Of a stretch of DNA of 64,000 nt, positions 47,800-60,033 are shown piece by piece. The number at the start of each line of letters is the position of its first letter. Within the stretch, counting starts at the first letter, position 1. The position numbers and the translations under genes were made by a program. The notes beneath the pieces are model-generated. The model was not told the DNA's origin. It searched no databases and was given only the letters and a program-made list of their open reading frames with translations. Origin of the DNA: Dioscorea cayenensis subsp. rotundata (taxonomy: Eukaryota > Streptophyta > Magnoliopsida > Dioscoreales > Dioscoreaceae); contig NC_052479.1 of the NCBI RefSeq assembly GCF_009730915.1, forward strand, positions 1,116,001-1,180,000. The letters run 5' to 3'.

Positions 47800-49459
47800 T
47801 TGCTTTTAAACGTATCACAGTAATATGGGATTTTTTTCATATACCCCCTGGATAATAAATTAATTAGGAAATTGCTAACTTAAACTTATAAAAGTTTAAA
47901 AAAAATTATAAAAGTTAGATATATATATATATATAAACTTTTTGAGTTGATTTTTGGTCTTCAGAGTATATTATAAGATAAATTATTTTTTTATATGGGT
48001 GTAATAATTTTTTTTTATGCGATCAAATAAAGTTCTTTTTGCATGTATATCCTTGCAAGATTTTTTTATTACATTATACACTCTTAAAGCAAAGTTACTG
48101 TAAGTATATATATATATATATATGGTTAGAGAAAAGGGTTTTTGTGGACATTCGTAGACGTCCGCAATCCGCAAGTGATAACTGTTTTGTTTTTATTTTT
48201 CATACTGTAGGTGTTACTAGGAATAGATTTCAAACGAGCGTGATTTGTTGAAAAATTGATTGAATATTGTGCATCCTACTTTTTACTGTTCATTGTTCAT
48301 AAGTACAGTAACAAAAAACTGTATATTTTATTTTTCACTGTACATTATTTATAAACAGAGTAATTACTATGCATTCATAATCAACAAACCGGTGGATCTT
48401 AATCTAACGATCTAAATTAATGTCCATAGATTAATAACCTATGGATGTTCACAGAAGATCTGCCCTCGTATGGTTAATATTAAAGTTTTGATCTGAGTAA
48501 TGAATAGATGGATAGGTTGAGAGGGAAAAGATAAACTGATTATTGACTATAAGCTTAAAAAGAATATAAAAATAATATTAGTATTTTTGTAAATTAAAAT
48601 AGAAGAGATAATATTATAATAGGCTATTAAATAATATTTCTTTAGCAAGAATACTCCATCTCAAACAGTATGACGTGGCACAGGGTTTCTTTTGTGGGTA
48701 AACATAAGAGGTGATTTTTTTTTTAGTAAATTATATATATAAAGTAGAGTGAGAGAAGTGCAGAGATGGCAGAAGGAAATGCACAAAAATGATGTTTGAG
48801 AGATTCTCAATCTAAATGTGCTCAAGGAGAGGGCAAGACAAAGATATTCAGATTCAAAGTTGGTCCATGAAAAGGACTCAGGTGCTGAGCATTGCCTCAA
48901 GTACATCAATAGCATATCTTCTCTCTTTTTTATTTTTTATTTTTTCTTTTCTTTTTCTCTTGGTAAATTAAAATTTATAAGTAAAAATATATATATATAT
49001 ATTACTAAGGTTTTTTAAAATTTATAGATATAAAACTAATATTGACACCACACTAGCATCAATAAATAATACCTCGATTATAAGATTTTTACTTAATTTT
49101 TTAGACTTAAATTTTTGTTTATTAAATAAGAACAAATTTATTTTGATCACTAAACTACATAAAAATTGTGTATCTGTTTTCCAAGAGCTGGCTGAACCCT
49201 TGGTTTTTATTTATTTATTTATTTATTTATTTATTGTTGTAATGGTTTAGCTTTGAATCTCCTTTAGAAGTGAGTGACCTTAATTGATTGACTCTTTTTC
49301 CCCACATATAACTTTTATATGCTCATGGTTTTGGATGGATATATATATTCATGTGGATTGAGGTTGCCACCCACCAGCCTCTTGCCTCCTCACCTTTTTT
49401 AGGATTCTATTCTGTCTCCCATGAAAGTTTTTCTTCTCTTTTTTTTTTAGGGTTGGAGG
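47800..49459. other. Intergenic region between PRR and the TTAGGG minisatellite
   Basis: AT-rich with TA runs (about 47920-47934 and 48104-48122) and a TTTA array (49207-49235). A weak inverted repeat with ends at about 48123 and 48470 may be a decayed MITE of about 350 bases (GTGGACATTCGTAG against CTATGGATGTTCAC). No gene is seen. Confidence 0.45.
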
Positions 49460-49899
49460 AAGCATCTCAAGCATATCAACTTTTCACCATACTAGGGTTA
49501 GGGTTAGGGTTTGTTACTTTGTTCTACTATAGTCCTATTTTGATCAAAATAAGCATCTCAAGCACATTCTATTTTCACTAAATTAGGGTTAGGGTTAGGG
49601 GTTTGTTTCTTGTTCTACTATAGTCCTTATTTGATAAAATGAACATCTCAAGCACATTCCATTTTCATTAAATTAGGGTTAGGGTTAGGGTTAGGGTTTG
49701 TTACTTGTTCTACTATAGTCCTATTTTGATAAAATAAGCATCTCAAGCACATTCCATTTTCACTAAATTAGGGTTAGGGTTTGTTACTTGTTCTACTATA
49801 GTCCTATTTTGATTAAATAAGCATCTCAGGCACATTCCATTTTCACTATATTAGGGTTAGGATTTGTTACTTGATCTACTATTGTTCTATTTTGATAAT
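49460..49899. repeat. Minisatellite of 83-95 bp units with interstitial TTAGGG tracts
   Basis: Five units. The phrase AAGCATCTCAAGCACATTC (or a close variant) starts at 49460, 49551, 49641, 49736 and 49819, followed by TTTTCAC(C/T)A, a run of one to four TTAGGG, and TTTGTTACTTGTTCTACTAT. The number of TTAGGG copies differs between units and accounts for most of the length difference. The hexamer TTAGGG is not the usual plant telomere heptamer TTTAGGG. Confidence 0.92.
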
Positions 49900-50035
49900 A
49901 CAAGATAATCCTAAAAACATATGTTGTAGGAACATAATAAAATCACTTTGGATCAATGAAGTATTTTCTTTTAAAAAAAAACTATTACATTTATAATAAC
50001 ATGATACATATGAAGGAGTAAGTGAGAAAAATTAA

Positions 50036-52146
50036 TTATAAGCAACAGGCTTTCATAATGTCCTTGATGTCTGGATCATCCCCAGCTTCTTTATCCTGTC
50101 AAAAAAGAAATTGAACTTCTGATTTTTCCGTTTATGGGAAATGGAAATTACTTGCACAAATTAAATAAAAACAATAGAAATCATATGCTTTTTCAATGGA
50201 AATCGGTCGATCGGTGATTGTGGGCACTGTATGGAACAAAACAAGGGTGGTTGCATAAAACATCTAGAGGGATATATAAACCAGTATCGGCATCATAAGC
50301 CATAAAGTTCTTGTTAAAGTAATATGCTTCCGACATTCACAGCACGGCGGTGTAGAATGAGGCAATACGAATATTAACTAGGGTTAATGTTGAGTATTGA
50401 CAATGTGCAACAAAGTTGTATAATCATGTCTTTCGGCATTGCCCGTCACAAGAAGGTAGGCCATGCGAGCGGCAAGTAATATTTCCTAAACGGTTGTCGA
50501 ACACAACTCTTGCAGGCAAGTCACATACTTAAATATAAAAATTGGGTGAAGATTACATTAGATCACAGTTTTAGCTACTTGTTCTGTAAAACTTGACCCA
50601 ATTATACGATATTCAATTGAAATGCTTGTTAAAATTAGTCTTAAGAAACACTGAATAAATTACGGCATGGTTATTGTTTTGGGTTGACGGTCCTACGGCG
50701 AGAATAATATTTTATCCAAGTGATGCATCAGACTTTACATGATTCTCCATGAGAAAGAGCTGATACAAGTATATACTTTAGCAGAAATTATTTAAAAAAA
50801 AAGAGGAGCATATAGAACATATAAAAGAAAAGCACTAACCTTATGAAGATAAGAGATGTTATTAATTCCAGGACCAGCAACAAGTATTCCTCCTTGCAGC
50901 CTGAAATGCAATCAATGGTGCTTGATGCCAGAGCAATTAACAATAAAAGGTTGAAGTCACATTCTGTTATATTGGGCTGTAATGTACTTTCATTGCGACA
51001 AAAGAAAGAAAACTGAAGAAAGATACCAATCAATGAGGAAATAAACAGGAAGAAAGCAGATAATTTTAATACTGTTCCTAGTTCTTGTTAATATGTGTGG
51101 GTGCGATGGCAAAATGGTTTGGGTGCATTCTTACCTTAACATGAAGAATCCAATATAACAAATACTTTGACCTTTAACAACATACAAATCATAAAAATTT
51201 TCAGAATATATGCATATAATTCCAATTTATAATGTCAAGAACCAAATGTTATAAAGGTCTTACACATACACAAGGCACAATAATAGCAGGGCATATACAA
51301 TTATCATAATCCAATCGATGCTCCAGAACTATCACAAAACAAAATAAACAACCTGCTGACTATGCAGGTATTGACAGTCCTTGATATATAAATGCAGACA
51401 GATTTATAATAATAGAACAAGTGTAGCTTTAGGCGTTCTTCTTTACATTTCCAGCAAGATAGACTTTCCTTCAGTTCATTTTGCAGTTTGCACGCTTAAG
51501 TAGATTGATTAGCTTCACTCTAATTTACAATTATATAGAGTGGACACTAAGAAGAAACCATAATATAACTTTGTGGATAATGATATCAACTTACCAGCCA
51601 CCTTTGGTCCTGGTTTCTTTTTCAAATGACAGGTCCCAGTCTTGCCTGTATCCTTCCATGTATAACTGTATAATCTTCAAACCCGCCTGTGATGCAGCAC
51701 TTGACCTTAGTTTGTATACCGAATAACTCAAAAGTGAATCTTGTATTGAAGGAGAATCATGCTTAAACACATTTAAGAAAATATAAAGATTGCTAAATAC
51801 CGAGGGAGTGAATGTGCTCAGTACTCCAGAAACAAAACTAAGTGCATTATATGATGAATACTTTGGATCAGCATAAACTTCTGCAAGAAAACAAAAGTGG
51901 AATCAAAAGCCATAAAAAGAAAACACACTAACCAAACACCACATTAGCAAATATGTGTAACTATAACCCAAACTCTCCAGTGTAAAATTACAATTGATAG
52001 AATGCAATCAGATTCAACATGCCCACTAGGACTTCACACTTATCTCCTTCAGTTTCCTGATCTTTCTATGGAAATGATGGTTATATATCCATAGCCTGTC
52101 GATGCAGATAGTTGTATATCTATAGCCTGTTGATGTAGCAACACAG

Positions 52147-52192
<46 letters not shown>

Positions 52193-53458
52193 TTCCAGAT
52201 AGCAACTAGTTTAGAATGGCTTTCTCCAATAGAGAAAAACCTAAATAATGAATTTTGGACAGCAGAAAATACCTAATAGGAGTTACAATCACAGGGAAAA
52301 TTGAATATCACCAACGTGAAACAATAATAGCAATTCATATATGCAGTAATAATTCTCTTTAGAGATAGCACATATACCTCCTTTGAATTTGGTTTGTTCA
52401 ACAAATTTCCTTGCCTAGATAACGAACATCCACAATTATTAGAGCCATGAAAATGTGCTAAAAAAACACAAGAAAAACCACATAAGAAAGATTAGCATTT
52501 AGATAATCTTAACTCGACACACCTGATCAACACTACCAGGTCCAATCAAAACAAGTGCAACACCTGCCGCATCCATCGCCTCCTAAACACAAACAATAAC
52601 CAATCAACCATCAACGAAGCAAACAATCAGGCATAACAAACCAAATAATTACTTTTTTCTACACTGAATAAAATCAAGCATCAGAAATGGCATTGCTGTC
52701 TCCTACTGTGATGCAGTTTGGAATAATAAACCTCAAGACATGAACTTCAACATATTTAATAGAATAACATCTACTACAAATTATATACCTCAACTTTTTT
52801 TATATCTTGCAAATTGCATTTTAAAAACAAGGTATCAATTCATGTTTAAGATTAAGTTCATTATCCATGCTTATCCATGCAATTTTTACTGTGATTTACA
52901 TGATATAAAACATATAAGAAGAGAAAACAGCAAACCTTTTCAGAAGCAAGAAGATCGGCTCTTTTACGACACAAAACACATCTGAAAAAAAGCAAACAAG
53001 AAAACTCTATAGATAAATTCACAAAATTCAAATGAAACAAAGAAAGAGAGAAAAAAAGAAAGAATAAAAATAGCAACAAATCACCCAAAATGACGAGCAA
53101 ATGCAACCACAGCTTTCCGATCTCTCCACAGATCAGATAAAGGAACCGCATTTCCATTCAAATCATACACTTCCACTTTTCCCAAAGAACTTGTCAAGCT
53201 ATCAGATGTGCTAACCAGAGATGCGCTTCCTGTTCATAAATCCAAAAAAATACTGAATTCAAAGAACCCTAACCCTAGAGTATAGAAATTCTCACCAGAA
53301 GAGGCGGCCCGAGGAAAGATCGTCGCCGGGCGGCAGGAGAAGCAAGGGTGCCGGGGAGGATTAGGGCTAATCGAGAAGCAAGGCATGGAGGGATGATTGA
53401 GGTTGAAGCCGCGGAAGGATGGCGAGAGGGAAGGGATCGAATGGAGTGAGATAGCCAT
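50036..53458 (-). CDS. Chloroplast thioredoxin-like AAED1/PRXL2 family protein (At2g37240-like)
   Basis: Thioredoxin-fold AhpC/TSA-like protein, probably a plastid antioxidant or redox protein; its substrate is not established. Nine exons, 53458-53296, 53229-53085, 52981-52936, 52582-52523, 52414-52378, 51880-51801, 51686-51595, 50900-50840 and 50095-50036, sum to 247 residues in phase. The first 50 residues are rich in Ser, Pro, Phe and Arg with no acidic residues, a plastid transit peptide. The mature part begins near AASSG and contains KAVVAFARHFGCVLCRKRAD with the CxxC pair at Cys104 and Cys107, then GVALVLIGPGSV, KFKGEVYADPKYSSYNAL and GGWLQGGILVAGPG. The C-terminus carries a Cys pair (KACCL). 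A nine-exon layout fits the plant family. Its intron 5 holds a long GT microsatellite. Confidence 0.92.
52149..52190. repeat. (GT)21 microsatellite in intron 5 of the AAED1-like gene
   Basis: Forty-two uninterrupted bases of GT; likely variable in length and useful as a marker. Confidence 0.97.
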
Positions 53459-53469
53459 GGATTCTGGGA

Positions 53470-54440
53470 ATACGAGTTTTTCGATCTCCTTCCTTTTTTG
53501 ATATATATATATATATATTTATTTATTTAAAAGAATTCATGATTTTGCGGTGGATTTGGCGCCGGCGGGAAGGGGGTTGTTCGTGTGAAGGGTTTGATGA
53601 CACGTGGTTGTTTGCTGATCACGAGGCAATAGAGAGCTGAGCCGGTGCTTGAAGTACCGACTTTGAGGTATAAGTGAAAAGGTTAAATCGTTAATTACTT
53701 GTTAATTACTAGTAAAGTTTTTAGCTTTTTATATATATATATATATATTTCAATTATTTCTTTTTTATAACCCTCACTCCACATGTAAAGATGAATTAAT
53801 CATATTCTAGAACTAAATATCAAGTACTTAGCCCATAACTCATTTTTACAAATTTTAGTTAGTTTGAGATAATATATAATTAATTATTTTTTAAAAAAAA
53901 TTAATATTAACATTTATTTATCAATTACCAAAAAAATAATATAAAATAGTTTATTTGATTGGTATTTAGTACACCTCATTATAGTCAGTTTTTATTCATA
54001 TGGAACACATAAAAAATATTTTGTTGTTATATGCAATTTTTTAAATTTTAAAAACTTATATATTAACAACATTAACAAGCTAAGTTCATATATACGGAAA
54101 ACAGTATATTTTTTTTTTCTTGATACACAGAAGGCCAAAACATTCTTTAATAGGCATACATGATATTAATAAAATAAAATAAAACACCTTTCTTATTTAA
54201 ATTCAAAAAACATTAATTCATTCATAGCTATTCTGTACGAATTCATGACCACTGACCTTCACTTTAATTGTTCATACCCTGTAAAAAGTCAATTTGTAAC
54301 TGAGATAAAATGGAAAGCTAGAAGTAAAGCAAAACAGCACAAATCACTTTGATCAGTGTAAATAAATTAGTTTCTCCCCCCCTCCCTTTTTATTAAGAAG
54401 ATGGTGCATAGAAAAAGCCAGGTTAAGCAAGTGAAGTTAA
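53470..54440. other. Spacer between AAED1-like and LTA4H-like genes
   Basis: Holds the promoter of the AAED1-like gene (TA run at about 53503-53518, so a TATA box cannot be singled out). CACGTGG occurs at 53602-53608. The rest is AT-rich and ends in the 3'UTR of the LTA4H-like gene. Confidence 0.45.
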
Positions 54441-54442
54441 GC

Positions 54443-57400
54443 TTAAGTATGCTTGGCAAGGATAGAATCAACTACACTTCGAGCAATTGGATGATAGGAC
54501 TCTGAAGCTTCTGTGAAGATCCTCTTGGCTAACATCTTCTCTCCCTCGCCGGAGCCTTTGACCAGTGCAGTGTACAGCGGTCGGAGATATTTCATCCTTC
54601 CGACTTGCTTTAACGCCTTCTCCACTTCGTCAAAGTAAGTTATACATCCTGATGAAATTGCGAGTTGAAGGAATGCTACTTTCACCTCCCAGTCTTTGCT
54701 TTCTGCTAGACGGTAACGGGCATCGAGAGCTGCAAGCTGATGTCACAAAATAATGATAGAATAAATAAAGAGGCAGCTTGGCGAACATATGTGATGATAT
54801 AAGAACATAAGAAATGAAATCACTAATGAATTGTAAGCCATGGTTTATCAACCTGCTAAACATTACTATGTGTTTAAAAATGAAAATGTCAAAATGGTGA
54901 CAATTTTTCAATATAACAGAATATGTGTGGGGTTTAGATTGGTTCAAGATATTGATATGACAAGTGATATAGCTGGACACTTGTTTCATGGCATCCGTGG
55001 TACTGATCCTCAAAAAAACAAAATAGCATGTGGAGAAACTATAGCAGCACCATTGAGCAATGCGCTGTGCATTGATCACGCATTTGATGTAGTGAATCTT
55101 TCTATAGTGCAGTTTTTTTACCACCTAGGTCACCCAATTTAGACAAAAACCTCAACCTTACTGTTTCCCCACTTGGACCCTCCAAACATTTCTATCGATT
55201 CAACAATCTAATTGGGATCATTGAAGGACATACATGATACACATAAGAGAAATACTATTCATCACGAAATAGTCTTCACGAAATCCAACACGAATACTAA
55301 CGTTAGAACTAGGTTAACATTCCCAACTCCGGGTTAGTACCTCCAGTTCTGGGGTTAGTATTTCGTGTTAGATTTCATGAAAACTATTCATGATGAATAG
55401 CATTCCTCTACACGTAAAGGCAACCAACTGAAAAAAATAAACTCCCCAGTGGTCCTGGCTGTCACCGATTTATCACCAACAACCTACACTAAATTAAGGA
55501 TTGCATATAATCAAATTACCAGACATGCATCATCCGCAAAATCAGCAGCGCAACTAAATATTTAGGACAGGCACTAACAATGGAAGACATCTTGTTTATT
55601 TCACTTGTAGAAGGTCATGCTATTGATTGCAATCCTAATCCAGAAGATAACCATTTTAGATTTATCTGATTCAAGATAAATATGATGTGGTGGGATGTGG
55701 TGGCATAAAAAGCCAGTAAAGGGTCAACCCAGAGAAATCTAATAATGGTGCAGCTTATTTAACAACCTCAAACAAGATGTAACAAATTACATAAAGAAAG
55801 AATGAGGTATGCTCTATCCATGTATGGTATAAGTGGGAGAAATTGTCTTGTTTCTTTCAATCCACTAGAATGCTGCATTCCAATTGAAAACTCCCATCTA
55901 CCACCACAACATGTTCATAGACTTCATTCAGGTCACACAAATTGTCATTGATTGGTAGATAACGCTATGAGGCTAAATGCCAAAGGAAATAGATAAGCAT
56001 CTGAATCGTCAATGCACACATTGTTTTAAAGATTATACTAAAGGACAAATTCATCATAAGGCCAATACTTTCAAATCTGAATAGAATATGGACACTCGAC
56101 CACTAGCCTATAAAAGACAAAAACTTTTCTCAGTGGATAGCAAGAATGAATTGACCATTCCCAGGATACCACTCTACCAAGTAGCTTCAGGCAGAATAGA
56201 TACATGCATAAGTGAAGCATAATTATGAATAGTCAGTAAACCAATTCGATGATAAAACAGGCTGTAATAGGCAGAAGGTAAGAGTAAAAATAGATAAAAT
56301 ACCTGTGAAGCTTCAGAAGGTTTGGGGAGATTTTCCAAGTAAAGTTCCCACTCCTGCCCATTCCAGTCAGCTACCTCATCATCTCTCGGCATCCTCCCTT
56401 GCTTGAATTCATTTGCCAGTGAGACAATCTTTGTATAAATGGTTGAAACCGGCTCAAACGCATCTGGAGGTATCCCGGTCCCCTCAGTCCAGAGCTTTAG
56501 ATCGATTTGATTCTCAATTCCAGGTACATTTTCTTTAAGGAATTCAAGAAAAGTCTCTGTATCTATTGACTGAAACTTAAATCTGGCAATATACTTCTTC
56601 AAAAACACATCAAATGCTGGACGCCCAATCTGCAACTCAAAACATACACAATAAGAAGCCGAATTCATCCACAAGAACCAATCTCCTGTAGTAATACCTG
56701 ACGTTCAATCCGCCAAAGAAATTGGAAACCTTTCTCATAAGGCACTTGAGAGTAGACATCATCCGGATCAATCCCATCCTGCTTAGTCTTCAGCTTAGTG
56801 AACTCCATGTTATCCTTGAACCTCTCCATCTCCTCATTCAAACCTCTCCACCCAATCCCAATATTCAGAGCAGCAACATCCTCTCCTTGCACAACCTCCA
56901 CAATTCTCCTCTCCGCATACGTGGTGAAACCCTAAACAAACATAGAAACCCATAAGCACAGTGATAGAAGAACAGGAAACCGCTCTGAAAATCACACCTC
57001 ATTGAGCCAGAAATGCTCATTGGTCTTGTTAGTGATGAGATTTCCCGTCCAGCTATGAGCGAGCTCATGTGCGACCACCTGAGCGCCGGTGGCATCCCCT
57101 TTGATCACCGTCGGCGTTAAGAACACCATCCTCGGGTTCTCCATCCCTCCATAAGGAAAGCTCGGTGGCAACACCAGCAAATCAAATCTCTCCCATTCAT
57201 AAGGCCCAAAAAGCCCCTCCCCAACCTTGATCATCTCCTCCGTCCCAGCGAACTCCCTCGCGGCGGCATCAAGAACCTCCATTCCGCCCTCGGCGTAGAC
57301 TTTCGTCCTCGGTCCAACATCGCGCGACCCGATCTCACCGGCAGCGAGCGCGAAGAGGTAAGGCGGGATAGGCTGCTCCATAGAGAACTCCTCCACAACT

Positions 57401-57987
57401 CGGCCATCAGCGCACCAGGCAGAGGAGGGACAAAGAGGGTGAGGCGCGGGGAGATCGGACGGGGCGGGACCACGGCAGGTGAGCCGCGCCGCGGACATGA
57501 CGGCGGAGAGCGGCGACGGGAGGTTGAGCCGCGCTGAGTAGCGGATGCGTGCGGCGGGGGTATCCTGGCAGGGAAACACGCTGCGGGCGTGGATGGACTG
57601 GCACTGCGTGTAAACAAAGGGGTGGTTCCCCGACGAGGTCTGCGGCGGCGTCAGCCATTGGAGCGCCGACGAGGACGGAGAAGTCGAGAAGAGAACAAGG
57701 AAAGAGGAATGGGAGGAGAGAGTGATGGAGAGGGATTGGCCAAGGATGGGGTCAATGGAATCGGAGAGAGTGAAAGGGAGAGGGGAGAAGTAGACTGGGT
57801 CCAGGACGGAGTGGATGGAGATGGAGCGGGAGTCGAGAGTGATGGAGCCGGAGTGCGGAGCGGGGAGGAAGATGAGAGCGGAGCCATGGATGGCGGAGGT
57901 GAAGAAATCGAGGTAGAAGGTTAGGGAAACGTGGGTGGCGAATGGATCGGTGGAGTCGGTGAAGGAGTGGGGATCCACGGGCGCCAT
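54443..57987 (-). CDS. LTA4H: Leukotriene A4 hydrolase homologue, M1 zinc aminopeptidase
   Basis: Bifunctional M1-family zinc enzyme by homology: aminopeptidase, with epoxide hydrolase activity in animals; the plant substrate is not settled. Four exons, 57987-56998, 56931-56698, 56629-56303 and 54736-54443, give 614 residues, the usual length. Zinc motif HELAHSW has His307, Glu308 and His311, with the third ligand Glu330 in WLNEG created across the first splice junction. The exopeptidase motif GGMEN is at 280-284, and the catalytic Tyr sits in PYEKGFQFLWRIERQ. The C-terminal helical domain includes LAALDARYRLAESKDWEVK. The start MAPVDPHSF matches the family; an in-frame ATG five codons upstream (58002) is less likely. 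Exon 1 is GC-rich compared with its surroundings. A basic or secreted leader is absent, so it should be cytosolic. Confidence 0.95.
55246..55409. mobile_element. Fold-back MITE in LTA4H intron 3
   Basis: An almost complete inverted repeat of about 164 bases. Left arm AGAGAAATACTATTCATC (from 55246) pairs with right arm GATGAATAGCATTCCTCT (to 55409), and pairing continues inward through AAATCCAACACGAATACTAAC on the left and GTTAGTATTTCGTGTTAGAT on the right. The flanks TACACATAAG and TACACGTAAAG are similar and may be a diverged 9-10 base duplication, as in Mutator-type MITEs. No coding sequence. Confidence 0.75.
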
Positions 57988-58004
57988 TGATGAGGGTTTC
58001 AAGC

Positions 58005-58032
58005 TTTCTAGGGTTAGGGTTAGGGTTAGAGA
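58005..58032 (-). promoter_or_regulatory. Telo-box-like ACCCTA repeats in the LTA4H leader
   Basis: On the minus strand three CTAACC units end in CCCTAGAAAG just before the start codon. AAACCCTA-type telo-boxes are common in plant genes active in dividing cells. A GAGAA-rich tract follows upstream. Confidence 0.5.
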
Positions 58033-58079
58033 GAAGAGAAGAGAAGAGAAGAGAAGAAGGGCTCGGGAGGGAAGTGATG

Positions 58080-58559
58080 GCCGGCGATTGATAGTGAGGG
58101 AAAGGTATTAATTTTACATAGAGAACCCTGAAGAGTGTTGAAATTTTATGTTTAGCTGGTTTTTGTGAAATTATTGTTCAGCCCCTCCATTGATTTTAAT
58201 TGACTTTTCCGTCATTGGCAGTGAGTGATTTTGTTTTTCAGTCTATTTTCTTTATTTTATTTGAAATTTAAAATGAAACCTGTTTCCAGAAATATATTAA
58301 AAATGATTAATATTAGACTAGCCCAACAGATAAAGTATTTAAATTTTTATTCATAAAATGTCATAAGGTCCCTGGTATAAAAATAAACTTGTAACCCAAT
58401 CTCCATGCTATAGGGTGAGGATATAAGGTGGAATGTTCAATTTTTTATTGTGCATATGTTCATGATTTTTGACATGTTGTGCTTATCTCATTCTGTTAAA
58501 AAAAAAAAAATGTCCTTAAGCAAAACATATTTGGTCCCTTGCTTCAACATACTTATGAG
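58080..58559. other. Upstream flank of LTA4H, no gene seen
   Basis: Mixed AT-rich sequence. The LTA4H promoter should be here but no clear TATA box was identified. Confidence 0.45.
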
Positions 58560-58918
58560 GAGCTGACAGTTTCTTATCCCGGTGGTTCTCCTTGCTTCTT
58601 CAGTCATCAACAACAGATTTGGCGAATGCAGCTTTAACTTGTTGGACCATATGAAACTTCCGAAATGATGCTTTTTGGAATTCTCAACGCTTTCCTCCGT
58701 TCGTCCATCTTCATCGGGCCAGACAATTATTCAGTCAATGGAGGCAGGCCCATGAATGTCCGAAATCACCTAGACGAGTTGCATCTGCTCAACTGAGATG
58801 GTCCACTCTTTCCTCGGGTCATCACAAATGCAATTTTGATGCAAGATTCTTATCAACATCTTCTCCGGCAACCTTCGAAGATGTTATTAGAGATGCACAA
58901 GGAGTTTTTCAGCAAGCT
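58560..58918 (+). pseudogene. RNase H (RVT_3) remnant, N-terminal part
   Basis: The open stretch from about 58673 to the LTR boundary reads QLFSQWRQAHECPKSPRR, then a typical RVT_3 entry (LRWSTLSSGHHKCNFDARFL) and FEDVIRDAQGVFQQA. KCNFDA holds the first catalytic Asp of RNase H. In plants this domain is found at the C-terminus of LINE polyproteins and in derived host genes. It is cut off by the LTR at 58919. Confidence 0.6.
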
Positions 58919-59994
58919 TGTCACGTCCCGAACCTAGCCGGGCACGTAGCAACCGCCACGACAACAAGAAGTAGGTCCCACAACGACCCCCACCTTCAAG
59001 TCGCCGTAAGGCTCAACACAAACCTGCTAAAACAGTTACTAGAACATGGAGCAAAATTAACAATGAAAACATAATAGGGTTCCTTCACACCAAGGACCCT
59101 AAATACAAAAGAACATCTCAGAAAGTACAGACCAGGGTTTCCAGTTACAATCCAAAGGTACAAATATAAGAACAATACATAATGGTCAAGTCTAGTAGAT
59201 CCATAAAATTTACATGCACACTATAACAAACCTAGAAAAGGAGAACAAACAATCACTCTACTGCCTGCACAGCACAACCCAGTCCAACGTCGCAGTCTGA
59301 GAAAGAAGAAAGAAGAGTGGTGAGTAACACATGTTACCCAGTGAGTGGTGACAGCATAGATATAACAGAGAGATAAAGTATTTCAAATTTTTATTTACCA
59401 CAATAATACTAACATATAAAAGAAAATTTCCAAGTATTCAACAGGTTAACAAATAACACAATGTCTGACAATAGAATAAGCAAGTAACCTTTCCAACACA
59501 TTGAACACAGTTTTTAAATAAAAATACGGGTTGGCCTCAAACAATTGGCAAGCTAATCGTGGCCGCGACTAGCTACAAGACTACCAAGATGTTTTAAAAC
59601 CTAAAATGTTGCCCTTTACTTGGTGTTAGCCACTGAGATTCCCTTATGGTAACCCCGGGTTTCTCAAAAAAAGAACCTCTGTCAATGGCTCCGCGCACCT
59701 CTTGACCAGGGTAAACACAGGGTTAACCACGCCGCCTCCCATTAGGCCGGACCGTGGAGCTCCACACTGCAGTATCGGACTAAAGTCCGTAGTTACCATC
59801 AAAAATCATATACAAGAATAAAATTCTTTCCTATTTCCAACTCAAGGAAACCATCTAACAATGTTTAAATACAGAAATGTGCATCAACCCTTATTCCATT
59901 TGCAAAAAACATACTTATACATGTAAACATGTTTATTCCAAAATGAATACACGTAAGTATTCTAGGTTTAGACATTTCAAATATATTCATACCC

Positions 59995-60033
<39 letters not shown>

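Noticed and set aside
53234-53295. Extension of AAED1 exon 1 past the donor
   Set aside because: Reading through the GTGAGA donor leaves the family sequence; splicing to 53229 restores phase and the expected VEVYDLNG block.
57231-57924. Several overlapping frames of 70-130 codons on both strands in LTA4H exon 1
   Set aside because: They arise from the high GC content of the exon; only the frame with HELAH and GGMEN is real.
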